From: Paraburkholderia fungorum
GTDB taxonomy: Bacteria; Pseudomonadota; Gammaproteobacteria; Burkholderiales; Burkholderiaceae
Reading direction: 5' to 3'
Length of the DNA stretch: 64,000 nt
NCBI RefSeq assembly: GCF_902833645.1
Contig: NZ_CADFGE010000003.1
Span: 496,001 to 560,000, forward strand
This document shows, one piece after another, positions 8,863-17,021 of the stretch. The position numbers and the translations under genes were made by a program. How positions within the stretch are numbered: the first letter of the stretch is position 1; each line of letters starts with the position of its first letter. The notes under the pieces were generated by a model that saw only the letters and a program-made list of their open reading frames with translations, was not told where the DNA came from and did not search any database.

Positions 8863-9337
8863 GCTGCTCTCACGCCTGGTTGATTAGCGGGACGGGCACG
8901 TTTGAATACTTCACCCATTGCACCAACGCGGCCGGTGCGCAGACTTGCGTCGTTAGACCCATACTAGTCGGGAATATCATCCGAGCCTATTATCCATAGG
9001 GATACGGTGGGTGCCCCTGCGGTTGCCTTGTCCCACCTGCTTCCGCGCGACCGGCAAACGCCGGCGCCAGTCTCCGGCAGGGTCATCCTGCAGGCCACAT
9101 GCCGGGCGCCATACTTTGGTATGACTCCGGCATACGTCCGGCTGGATGCCGCTCAGGGGGGCACACCCGCGGCCACCGCCCTTGCGCGGCGACGCCACCA
9201 CTTGAGTGCGAATCGACAAGTCACCGTGCTGAGGCGAAAGATCGAGCCGGGTCGGCCCGGGATACTGGTTCTCGACAACCCAGCCTTCATCGATTCAGCG
9301 ACGCAGCCCTTCGCCGTCGGCGCCCGGAGAACCCATC
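8863..9337. other. divergent intergenic region, 475 bases
   Basis: The gap lies between the STAND regulator (minus) and a small plus-strand gene. The notable feature is TATCCATAGGGATA (8991-9004), with 5-base inverted arms TATCC/GGATA. A second short inverted repeat, ATAC/GTAT, lies near 9112-9122. No convincing gene or RNA was seen. Confidence 0.45.
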
Positions 9338-9730
9338 ATGCAAGCTCAAAAAGCAGTCTGGTATCGACCCGCTTACGGCTATGCGGCCGCCGTCGTCTGT
9401 GTGGCGCTCGCCGTCTGCGGCGCGTCGAGCCCGCCTCGGGCGGTTAGCTTCAGGCAGGCGGTCGACCAGGCGGGGTGGGATGCGCAACTGCCGCTCGAAC
9501 GGCTTGCGGTCGAAGCACGCAATCCGCCCGCCGTGCCGTCGCAATCGCAGTCGCCGCTGCAACCGGCAGCGCAGTCGTCACGGCGCCAGCCGGAGCAATG
9601 CGTGCATGCCACGGAGTGCAACGGGCCGAAACAGCCTCATATCGGCATGGCAAAGCTACCCACGCTACGTTCGGAACCTCGCGTGCACGGCTATTACATG
9701 AAAATCAAAGACTGGAAGAACTGGACGTGA
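9338..9730 (+). CDS. small hypothetical protein with N-terminal membrane/signal segment
   Basis: Unrecognised protein of 130 residues. It starts MQAQKAVWYRPAYGYAAAV, followed by a hydrophobic segment (about 13-29) that may be a signal peptide or anchor; a Cys at about 27 (LAVCGASS) loosely resembles a lipobox. The middle is rich in Pro, Gln and Ser, and the C-terminus is basic and aromatic (MKIKDWKNWT). The start has GGAGAA eight bases upstream. Codon use is compatible with a real gene, but no family was recognised. It converges with the membrane protein gene at 9756. Confidence 0.5.
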   Translation: MQAQKAVWYRPAYGYAAAVVCVALAVCGASSPPRAVSFRQAVDQAGWDAQLPLERLAVEARNPPAVPSQSQSPLQPAAQSSRRQPEQCVHATECNGPKQPHIGMAKLPTLRSEPRVHGYYMKIKDWKNWT

Positions 9731-9755
9731 CGCGGCCTCGGCGGCACCTGACGGA

Positions 9756-10226
9756 TCACGCTTCGTCGGGATAGATGCCGGCGGAAACGAGGCAAACAAA
9801 GGCCGTCGCCTTCAAGACACACTCCACCGAAGACAGCACGAACCCCACCGGGAACATCCGATATTCGGCAGGCAACCCGAACGCCACCGCCATCAGACCG
9901 ACCGTGCAAAGAACCGCGAAGGCGATGCGCGCCACCCGGTTGCCGGCCAGAACGAAGGCCACCAGCGCGACCCACAGCAGCTTTGCCGTGACGCAGGCCA
10001 GTGCGTTGCGGGCGGAGGTGCTGACCCAGATTTCAAACGGCGACTCGATGACCGACCAGACGGCGGTCGCAATGACCACCCAGCGCGTCCATCCTCCAAG
10101 GACGGCGGGTTCGGCGGGCGCCAGAGCGGTCGTGCGCCAGTCCGGCAGGTCGAGCCCGTCGGCGTCCCGCTGAAGTCTTGCATTGCTGCCGCTGATGTCA
10201 TGGGTCGAATTGTCCAGATATCGCAT
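9756..10226 (-). CDS. four-helix hypothetical membrane protein
   Basis: Unrecognised integral membrane protein of 156 residues starting MRYLDNSTHDISGSN. Four hydrophobic segments are visible: TRWVVIATAVWSVIESPFEIW, a helix in LACVTAKLLWVALVAFVLAG, IAFAVLCTVGLMAVAFGLP, and VECVLKATAFVCLVSAG. The ATG at 10226 has GGAG eight bases upstream; longer in-frame extensions upstream are Arg/Ser-rich and look non-coding. It is divergent from the oxidoreductase/cytochrome bd operon and may share its control region. Confidence 0.65.
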   Translation of the reverse strand: MRYLDNSTHDISGSNARLQRDADGLDLPDWRTTALAPAEPAVLGGWTRWVVIATAVWSVIESPFEIWVSTSARNALACVTAKLLWVALVAFVLAGNRVARIAFAVLCTVGLMAVAFGLPAEYRMFPVGFVLSSVECVLKATAFVCLVSAGIYPDEA

Positions 10227-10392
10227 AGTGGTTGCTCCGGTGAATTCAGGCATCGGCGCGGAACAGACCGCGAGGAACGCGGCGCCCCTCCCCCGCGTCG
10301 ACTTCTCGCGGCCCCGCCGGTTGAACCCATTGTGTGTCGAGGCGATCGGCCAATCTTTCCAGATCGACTGCGAGCTTTCGAAAATGCACGGC

Positions 10393-10415
10393 GCGTCCAT
10401 GGCGCCATCGGACGC
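10393..10415. repeat. inverted repeat upstream of the oxidoreductase gene
   Basis: GCGTCC (10393-10398) pairs with GGACGC (10410-10415) around a self-complementary ATGGCGCCAT (10399-10408) with one unpaired C. The result is a near-perfect 23-base palindrome in the divergent promoter region. It may be an operator or a leader hairpin. Confidence 0.4.
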
Positions 10416-10426
10416 ACGGCGCATCC

Positions 10427-10466
10427 GGCGTGCGTTCGACGGCGTGCGTCGACGGCGTGCGAATCC
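10427..10466. repeat. three tandem 13-14 base repeats in the promoter region
   Basis: Units beginning GGCGTGCG follow each other at 10427-10440, 10441-10453 and 10454-10466 (GGCGTGCGTTCGAC, GGCGTGCGTCGAC, GGCGTGCGAATCC). They end about 90 bases before the oxidoreductase start. Such head-to-tail arrays can be regulator sites; no regulator is known. Confidence 0.5.
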
Positions 10467-10556
10467 GAAACGGACGGGCATTTCAACAAGAGGCGGCGTC
10501 GACGGCAGCCCATGCTTTCACCCTAAGTTCCTCAACGAAACATTAGGGAAACGCCC

Positions 10557-12908
10557 ATGGCCAACAAAAAAACCGTCCGCATTTACAGCGAACCCGCCGG
10601 AGGCTGGGGTGCGCTGAAGGCAACCGGCGAGGCGCTCGCGCTGCAAGGCGTGGCCGTCTCCGGCGCCAAGACGCTTCTGCGGATGAACCAGCCGGAAGGC
10701 TTCGACTGTCCGGGCTGCGCGTGGCCTGACGCGAAGCACACGTCGTCGTTCGAGTTCTGTGAGAACGGCGCCAAGGCGGTAGCGTGGGAAGCCACGGCCT
10801 ATCGCTGTACGCCCGACTTCTTTGCCGCGCACAGCGTCTCCGAACTGACTGCCTGGGACGACTACGACCTGGAAATGGCCGGCCGTCTGACTCACCCGAT
10901 GGCTTACGACGCCACCTCCGACCGTTATCTGCCGATCGAATGGGACGATGCCTTCGCGTTGATCGCGAAACATCTGAACGGTCTCGACAGCCCCGATCAG
11001 GCGGATTTCTATACCTCGGGACGCGCGTCCAACGAAGCCGCATTTCTCTACCAGATCTTCGTGCGCGAGTTCGGCACCAACAACTTTCCCGACTGCTCGA
11101 ACATGTGCCACGAGGCAACCAGCGTCGGCCTGCCGGAATCGATCGGCGTCGGCAAAGGCACGGTGCTGCTGGACGATTTCGAGGAAGCCGACGCGATTTT
11201 CATCTTCGGCCAGAATCCCGGCACCAACAGCCCGCGCATGATGAGCGATCTGCATAGCGCCTCGCGGCGCGGCGCGAAGATCGTGTCGTTCAATCCGTTT
11301 CGTGAACGGGCGCTGGAACGCTTCGCGTCGCCGCAAAATCCGGTGGAAATGGCTACCCTCGGCTTTACGCAGATCAGTTCGTTTCTCTACCAGGTCCGCG
11401 TCGGCGGCGACGTCGCGGTGCTCAAAGGCATGATGAAAGCGATCGTCGAAGCCGACGACGCCGCGCTCGCCGCCGACGCCCCCCGTGTGCTCGATGTCGC
11501 ATTCATCGAAGGGCATACGCACGGCATAGGCGAACTGCTCGCCGATCTGCGCGCCACCAGTTGGGACGCAATCGTTCGCCAAAGCGGCCTGTCGCGCGGC
11601 GACATTCAAAATGCCGCCGATATCTACATGCAAGCGAAGAACGTGATTCTGGTCTACGGCATGGGGCTGACGCAGCATCATCGCGGTACGGAAAACGTCC
11701 AGCAGGTCGCCAATCTGGCGCTGCTGCGCGGCAATATCGGCCGGCCCGGCGCGGGCGTGTGCCCGGTACGCGGGCATTCGAACGTGCAGGGCAACCGGAC
11801 CGTCGGCATCACGGAGAAGCCTTCGCCGGCACTGATTGACGGCGTTGAACGGGCCTTCGGCTTCCGGCCGCCGGCAACGCACGGCCACGACGTGATCGCC
11901 ACGATCGACTCGATGATGCGTGGCGACGCCAAGGTATTCATGGCGCTCGGCGGCAATTTCGCGGCGGCCGTGCCGGACTGGATTCGCGTGCAGGCGGCGA
12001 TTCGCAAGCTCGACCTGACGGTTCATATCGCGACCAAACTCAATCGCAGCCACCTCGTGCATGGCAAGGATGCGTTGATTCTGCCCTGTCTCGGGCGCAC
12101 CGAGATCGATGTGCAGGCCGACGGTCCGCAATCGATCACCGTCGAAGATTCAATGTCGATGGTGCACGCCTCCGGCGGCCGCAACGAACCCGCCTCGCCC
12201 CATCTGAAGAGCGAACCGGCGATCGTCGCGGGCATTGCCCGCGCCACGCTGGGCCCCGACTCCCACGTCGAATGGGAACATCTCGTCGCAAGTTACGACC
12301 GTATCCGCGACAAGATCGAAATCGTCTATCCGATATTCCAGGCGTACAACGAGCGGATTCGCGTGCCGGGCGGCTTCCATCTCGCCTCGAGCGCACGCGA
12401 ACGCGTGTGGACCACGCCGACCGGCCGCGCGAATTTTCTCGTCTTCAAAGGACTCGACGAAGACCCCGCGCATAACGACCCGGAAGCATTGTGGCTCACC
12501 ACCATGCGCAGCCACGACCAGTACAACACCACGCTCTACTCGCATTCGGACCGTTACCGCGGCGTTTTCGGCCAGCGTGACGTCATCTTCATGAACTCCC
12601 GTGAACTCGAGAAGCGTGCCCTGCATCCGGGCGAACGCGTCGATGTGTACGCGCTCTCGGCCGATGGCATCGAGCGTGTAATCCGCAGCTTCAAGGTGAT
12701 CGAATATTCGCTGCCGGACGGATGCTGCGGCGCTTACTACCCGGAGGCGAATCCGCTCGTGCCGCTCTATGCATTCGATCCGAAAAGTCGCACCCCCTCA
12801 TACAAATCCGTACCGGTGAAGATCGCGCGCGCGGCGGCGGTCGGTCCCGACTCTACTCATCAGGCGGCCCTCGTCGGCAGCGCGGGAGCTCATCATGCAT
12901 CTGAGTAA
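10557..12908 (+). CDS. FdhF/YdeP-family molybdopterin oxidoreductase
   Basis: Cytoplasmic molybdenum enzyme of 783 residues related to formate dehydrogenase H and E. coli YdeP. Near the N-terminus Cys51-x2-Cys54 and Cys68 (CENGAKA) fit the family's iron-sulphur region; no signal peptide is present. NNFPDCSNMCHEATS puts Cys184-His185 at the place of the catalytic Sec/Cys-His of formate dehydrogenases. Later motifs include FIFGQNPGTNSPRMM, GRPGAGVCPVRGHSNVQG and, in the C-terminal dinucleotide-binding domain, TTMRSHDQYNTT. AGGGAA precedes the ATG. The gene overlaps cydA by 14 bases, which strongly implies co-expression with cytochrome bd. The substrate is unknown; formate is only one possibility. 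Confidence 0.92.
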   Translation: MANKKTVRIYSEPAGGWGALKATGEALALQGVAVSGAKTLLRMNQPEGFDCPGCAWPDAKHTSSFEFCENGAKAVAWEATAYRCTPDFFAAHSVSELTAWDDYDLEMAGRLTHPMAYDATSDRYLPIEWDDAFALIAKHLNGLDSPDQADFYTSGRASNEAAFLYQIFVREFGTNNFPDCSNMCHEATSVGLPESIGVGKGTVLLDDFEEADAIFIFGQNPGTNSPRMMSDLHSASRRGAKIVSFNPFRERALERFASPQNPVEMATLGFTQISSFLYQVRVGGDVAVLKGMMKAIVEADDAALAADAPRVLDVAFIEGHTHGIGELLADLRATSWDAIVRQSGLSRGDIQNAADIYMQAKNVILVYGMGLTQHHRGTENVQQVANLALLRGNIGRPGAGVCPVRGHSNVQGNRTVGITEKPSPALIDGVERAFGFRPPATHGHDVIATIDSMMRGDAKVFMALGGNFAAAVPDWIRVQAAIRKLDLTVHIATKLNRSHLVHGKDALILPCLGRTEIDVQADGPQSITVEDSMSMVHASGGRNEPASPHLKSEPAIVAGIARATLGPDSHVEWEHLVASYDRIRDKIEIVYPIFQAYNERIRVPGGFHLASSARERVWTTPTGRANFLVFKGLDEDPAHNDPEALWLTTMRSHDQYNTTLYSHSDRYRGVFGQRDVIFMNSRELEKRALHPGERVDVYALSADGIERVIRSFKVIEYSLPDGCCGAYYPEANPLVPLYAFDPKSRTPSYKSVPVKIARAAAVGPDSTHQAALVGSAGAHHASE

Positions 12909-14292
12909 CGTACTCGATCTGTCACGCGCCCAGTTCGCGATGACGGCCATTTTCCACATCATGTGGCCGATTCTGACGATCAGCCTGTCCGCGTTCCTGG
13001 TACTCGTCGAAGTACTGTGGCTGCGTACCGGCAAGGTCGGTTACTACCGGCACGCGCGCTTCTGGAGCAAGCTGCTGGTACTGAATTTCGCGGTCGGAGT
13101 AGTCAGCGGCATTCCGATGGAGTTTCAGTTCGGCACCAACTGGGCCGGCTTTTCACGCTACAGCGGCCAGTTCTTTGGCAATATTCTCGGCTTCGAAGGC
13201 GCGATGGCCTTCATGCTCGAAGCGGGCTTTATCGGCGTGATGCTGCTGGGCTGGGGACGGGTGCCGCGCGCCATGCATCTGTTCGCCACCTCCATGGTCG
13301 CGCTGGGTTCCAGCATCTCCGCATTCTGGATCATGGTCGCCAATTCGTGGATGCAAACGCCGGCCGGCGTGACGGTCGAGAACGGCAAGATTATCGTGAC
13401 CGACTATGCTGCCGCGATCTTCAATCCGGATATGGTGTGGGGCGTCACGCACATGTGGGTTGCGGCGATCGAAACCGGCATGTTCGTGATCGCCGGCATT
13501 TCCGCGTGGAATCTGTTCAAGCGGCGCAATCCGGAATTCTTCGCGCGCTCGTTCAAGATCGCTTTACTGGTGCTCGTGTTCGTCGCGCCGCTCCAGATCT
13601 GGCTGGGCGATTCGAGCGGAGGCAGCGTGTTCGCGTCGCAACCGGCCAAAGGCGCCGCGATCGAAGGACACTGGATCACGAACAAGCCCGGCACCGCCGC
13701 GTCATGGTCGCTGCTTGCATGGCCGGACAAGCAGGCCCAGCGCAACGACTGGTCGATCGAAGTGCCCGGCATGTTGAGCGTGCTCGCCACCCATACGCTG
13801 GACGGCACGGTCAAGGGTCTCACCGACTTCCCCCCCGCCGACCAGCCGCCCATGCTGCCCTTGCTCTATTACGCATTCCGCGTAATGGCCGGCATCGGCT
13901 TCGCTTTCATGGTGCTCGCGTTCTGGACCGCTTACGTCCTGCGCAAGACACGCGGCAATCTCGAACAATTACTCGCGCAACGCAAACTTCTGCTCGCATG
14001 GGTGCTGTGCATTCCGCTGCCCTATGTGGCTGTCGAAGCCGGCTGGATTGTGCGCGAGGTGGGACGTCAGCCGTGGGTTGTCTACGGGTTGCTGCGTACG
14101 AAAGACGCTGTGTCGACGGTGGCCGCGTCGTCGGTGACGCTGAGCATGGCGATGTTCTTTGCTTTCTACGTGGTGCTGCTCGGCACATTCTTCGTGCTCG
14201 CGCGCAACTGGCTGCGCGCCGGCCCCGACCTCACATTGAATCCGCCCGCGCCGCTCGAAGCTGAGCGCGCGGCCGCTGTCTCCGAGTACTGA
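12895..14292 (+). CDS. cydA: cytochrome bd-type ubiquinol oxidase subunit I
   Basis: Membrane quinol oxidase subunit binding haems b558, b595 and d; 465 residues. His21 (FHIMWP) and His186 (THMWVAAIETGMF) fit the conserved haem ligands, and GRQPWVVYGLLRT is the family's GRQPW motif. The quinol loop is short, as in cyanide-insensitive (CioA) oxidases. About nine membrane helices are visible. The ATG at 12895 lies inside the end of the oxidoreductase gene, and cydB follows after 25 bases. The enzyme passes electrons from quinol to oxygen with high affinity. Confidence 0.93.
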   Translation: MHLSNVLDLSRAQFAMTAIFHIMWPILTISLSAFLVLVEVLWLRTGKVGYYRHARFWSKLLVLNFAVGVVSGIPMEFQFGTNWAGFSRYSGQFFGNILGFEGAMAFMLEAGFIGVMLLGWGRVPRAMHLFATSMVALGSSISAFWIMVANSWMQTPAGVTVENGKIIVTDYAAAIFNPDMVWGVTHMWVAAIETGMFVIAGISAWNLFKRRNPEFFARSFKIALLVLVFVAPLQIWLGDSSGGSVFASQPAKGAAIEGHWITNKPGTAASWSLLAWPDKQAQRNDWSIEVPGMLSVLATHTLDGTVKGLTDFPPADQPPMLPLLYYAFRVMAGIGFAFMVLAFWTAYVLRKTRGNLEQLLAQRKLLLAWVLCIPLPYVAVEAGWIVREVGRQPWVVYGLLRTKDAVSTVAASSVTLSMAMFFAFYVVLLGTFFVLARNWLRAGPDLTLNPPAPLEAERAAAVSEY

Positions 14293-14317
14293 ATCATTCC
14301 CATTGCGAGGAAGTCCC

Positions 14318-15310
14318 ATGGATAACACAACTCACACGATGCTCGCCATCACCTGGTTCGGCCTGATCGGCCTTATGCTGGTGTTTTATGTCGTCACCGA
14401 CGGCTTCGATCTCGGCATCGGCATACTCAGCCTGCTGCGCAAACGTCGTGAGGATCACGACGTCATGGTGCAGACGATCGGCCACGTCTGGGACGCTAAC
14501 GAAACATGGCTCGTCGTGCTTGGCGGCGCCTTGTTCGGCGCCTTTCCCGATGCGTATGCGTTACTCTTGCAGGATCTGTACCTGCCGGTGATGCTTCTGA
14601 TTGCGGGGTTGATCATGCGAGGCGCCGCCATCGAGTTTCGTCATAGCGTGTCGCATGGTGTGCTCTGGGACAAGGTGTTTGGAATAGGCAGCCTCGTCGC
14701 GGCGATCGCCCAAGGCGTGATACTCGGCAAGGTGCTTACGGGCCTGGCTCCCGGCGAGTTGAGCGGCGTGTTCGTCGCCGTCTCGGCGGTCGGCGTGGTG
14801 GCGGGTTATTCGTTGCTCGGCTCGACTTATCTGGTCAAGAGGACGGTCGGTACGCTCGAACAATGGTCGCGGCGTCTCGCTTTGCTGAGCGCGTTTGTCA
14901 CCGTGGCCGCGGCGGTGGTGCTGACCGCCGCCACGTGGTTTATTAGCGCCGTGGGGCACGAGCGCTGGACTCAACCCGGGGTGTTTCATTTGCTTATTGC
15001 TTTAGGTGTGGCGGCTGGGTTGGCTTTTGCTTACATCATGGGGGCGTTGTATCTCGGGAGTTCCAGCGGACCATTTCGGGCGTCTGTTGCCCTGTTTTTT
15101 CTGTCGTTTGCCGGGCTTGCAGTTAGCCTCTTTCCGGATTTTGTGCCGGGGAAACTCGGTATCGTGGAGTCGGCGTCGGATACGTCGACGCTGGCGTTCA
15201 TGTTGATCGGGATTGGGGTTATCTTTCCTGTGATGATCGGGTACAACTTGTATCAGTATTATATTTTTCGGGGGAAGGTGATGGGGAATGGGGTCCGGGC
15301 TGGGGAGTGA
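14318..15310 (+). CDS. cydB: cytochrome bd-type ubiquinol oxidase subunit II
   Basis: Second subunit of the bd oxidase, 330 residues and about eight membrane helices. The N-terminus LMLVFYVVTDGFDLGIGIL and IGHVWDANETWLVVLGGALFGAFP are diagnostic of CydB/CioB. GAGGAAG lies just before the ATG at 14318; a TTG at 14303 is in frame but unnecessary. No small CydX-type gene was seen after it. A GCCC/GGGC stem followed by a T-rich stretch (about 15321-15355) may end transcription, though weakly. Confidence 0.92.
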   Translation: MDNTTHTMLAITWFGLIGLMLVFYVVTDGFDLGIGILSLLRKRREDHDVMVQTIGHVWDANETWLVVLGGALFGAFPDAYALLLQDLYLPVMLLIAGLIMRGAAIEFRHSVSHGVLWDKVFGIGSLVAAIAQGVILGKVLTGLAPGELSGVFVAVSAVGVVAGYSLLGSTYLVKRTVGTLEQWSRRLALLSAFVTVAAAVVLTAATWFISAVGHERWTQPGVFHLLIALGVAAGLAFAYIMGALYLGSSSGPFRASVALFFLSFAGLAVSLFPDFVPGKLGIVESASDTSTLAFMLIGIGVIFPVMIGYNLYQYYIFRGKVMGNGVRAGE

Positions 15311-15424
15311 TGGTTTGTGCCCTGCCTCCGCGGGCCTTGTTTTGCGGTTATTTTTTTGTCGGTGTGCTTACATTTGTTGGCGGTGTATTGCAGACCAAGG
15401 CCGAGAGCAAAAAACCCCCGAACC

Positions 15425-15844
15425 TCACTCCTCAACAGCCGCATGCACCACACCCCGAAGAATCATAGCCCCGGCATTAAGCGGCGCCGGCCTGCAAGGC
15501 CTGGGCTTATAAATAGCATCACCCGGCCGAATAGCGCGCCCGCTCATCGCGCAGACACCGGCCGTTCTAGCGCGACTAGCGTGCCAAACCTGATCTCCAT
15601 AAGAACAGCGCATCGAATCACGCCATACAATCGTCGCGGTCGATTGCGTAGGCCGATCGATCACATAAACCCGCACATCAAACCGCTCCCCCATCACCGG
15701 CAAGCGGCACCCCTTCCGCGCTGCGTGCGCCAACACCTTCACGGCAGCCGCTTCGCCAGCACTACCGCCAACATCGCCTGAAAGAGCGGACAACAACCCA
15801 AGGGTCTGCAGCCACGGGTCAGTAAAATCAGCTTTCGCCAGCAT
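15425..15844 (-). CDS. DUF3331 domain protein
   Basis: Protein of 139 residues of a family largely restricted to Burkholderiaceae; function unknown. The core includes IVWRDSMRCSYGDQVWHASRARTAGVCAMSG, RAIRPGDAIYKPR and NAGAMIL, which align well with the second copy in this window at 38173-38613. Conserved Cys in CSYGDQVW and GVCAMSG could bind metal or react with a ligand (inference). CAGGAG lies seven bases before the ATG. It is the last gene of an operon with an AraC regulator and a 72-residue protein. Confidence 0.82.
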   Translation of the reverse strand: MLAKADFTDPWLQTLGLLSALSGDVGGSAGEAAAVKVLAHAARKGCRLPVMGERFDVRVYVIDRPTQSTATIVWRDSMRCSYGDQVWHASRARTAGVCAMSGRAIRPGDAIYKPRPCRPAPLNAGAMILRGVVHAAVEE

Positions 15845-15859
15845 GATTGCACTCCTGTT

Positions 15860-16078
15860 TCAGATAACCTTGTTGATCATCGCGACAGCTTCGCCAAACA
15901 CCGCAAATCCAAATGCCCTGTCAGGCATCCGGTCACGCTCGAGCTTCTCCCGATCCTCCTCCACCCCATCCGTACCGCCCTGCGACAGCCGGTACTCATT
16001 CGCCCATTCGGCGTCGGACTGCCGCAGGAATACTTCGCTTACAGCGAGAAACGCCTGAATCTGCTTAACGATCGACAT
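15860..16078 (-). CDS. small hypothetical protein in AraC/DUF3331 operon
   Basis: Protein of 72 residues, MSIVKQIQAFLAVSEVF..., with a charged, probably helical middle (DGVEEDREKLERDRM) and a hydrophobic C-terminus (FGFAVFGEAVAMINKVI). No family was recognised. GGAGGG nine bases before the ATG, 14-base overlap with the AraC gene and 15-base spacing to the DUF3331 gene argue that it is real and translationally coupled. Confidence 0.65.
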   Translation of the reverse strand: MSIVKQIQAFLAVSEVFLRQSDAEWANEYRLSQGGTDGVEEDREKLERDRMPDRAFGFAVFGEAVAMINKVI

Positions 16079-17021
16079 TCGCTTTCACCCTCCAGCAATA
16101 CGGTGTCTCGCCAACAAGGCGCTTGAACACCGTCGTAAAGTGGGCCTGCGACCGAAAACCGCAACTCAGTGCAACATCGAGCACGTTGTGTTTCGACGCA
16201 AGTAAAAGATGCTGTGCATGTTCTATCCGCCGCCGCAACAGGTACTCGTGCGGCCGCATGCCGGTCGCGCGACGGAACTGCGACGCGAAATGCATGCGGG
16301 TCAGACCCGTGCTGTTGGCAATATCGGCAAGTCCAATCGACTCGGAAAGGTGCGCGTCGACATATTCAATCGCGCGGCTCAGTCGCCACGACGGCAACGC
16401 ACTCGCTTCACGCGCCTGCCGCTCAGCCACCGTGAAATGCCGCGCAATCACGCGCGAAACGATCGCAAGACTCACGCTGTCGGTAAAGACCTTGCCGAGC
16501 GCGGCGTCGTCAGATTGCGATACGGCGAGCGCCTGACCCAAGCGCTCCAGCGCCGGGTCGCGCACGAGCTTGGGGTTGTCGATGCGAATCTCGCCTGCAT
16601 GCGGCCGGCCAAACATGTCCTCGAAACACTCGCCCAACACCTGCTGCGAGACGAACAGGTGCAGCACGTCGGCCGGCGACTCGAACACGGCGTTGCACGG
16701 CACATCCGGTGCCGTGATCTGCGCGACCCCCGCCGTCACCCGTCCGCGAACCAGCGTCTTGCCGGCATGAGCGAACGTCAGTGACGTGCACTTGAGATTC
16801 ATCGCGATGCAATGGTGCGCAGCGCTACCCGGATTGACAACCTCCAGCGGTTGGGCCTCGTTACGGGTCCAACGCGCGGCGAGAATCCCGCCTCGCTGCG
16901 GCGTATCGGCATGGTCGCCACCAGGGCAGCGCCATTGACGCTCCTTGCCGATCGGGCTCACCCAACTCTTCCGGACGACCTCCGCCGCGGGGTCGGGATA
17001 CAACGTCGACGAGCTGATCAT
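16065..17021 (-). CDS. AraC-family transcriptional regulator
   Basis: Regulator of 318 residues with an N-terminal effector domain (about 1-200) and two C-terminal helix-turn-helix units (about 215-315): LADIANSTGLTRMHFASQFRRATGMRPHEYL and VLDVALSCGFRSQAHFTTVFKRLVGETP. It overlaps the start of the 72-residue gene by 14 bases, heading a three-gene operon with DUF3331. Upstream at 17107-17169 lies a sequence element that recurs before two other genes in the window. Confidence 0.9.
   Translation of the reverse strand: MISSSTLYPDPAAEVVRKSWVSPIGKERQWRCPGGDHADTPQRGGILAARWTRNEAQPLEVVNPGSAAHHCIAMNLKCTSLTFAHAGKTLVRGRVTAGVAQITAPDVPCNAVFESPADVLHLFVSQQVLGECFEDMFGRPHAGEIRIDNPKLVRDPALERLGQALAVSQSDDAALGKVFTDSVSLAIVSRVIARHFTVAERQAREASALPSWRLSRAIEYVDAHLSESIGLADIANSTGLTRMHFASQFRRATGMRPHEYLLRRRIEHAQHLLLASKHNVLDVALSCGFRSQAHFTTVFKRLVGETPYCWRVKANVDR

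Noticed and set aside
8991-9004. TATCCATAGGGATA as a regulator site
   Set aside because: Only 5-base arms and no second copy found; it cannot be told from chance, so it is noted only in the gap description.
10518-12131. Minus-strand open frame of over 500 codons opposite the molybdenum oxidoreductase
   Set aside because: His/Arg-rich composition and no motifs; the plus-strand enzyme fully explains the region.
15311-15424. A strong terminator between cydB and the DUF3331 gene
   Set aside because: T-runs occur on both strands, but the visible stem is only about four pairs, so no firm terminator is called.
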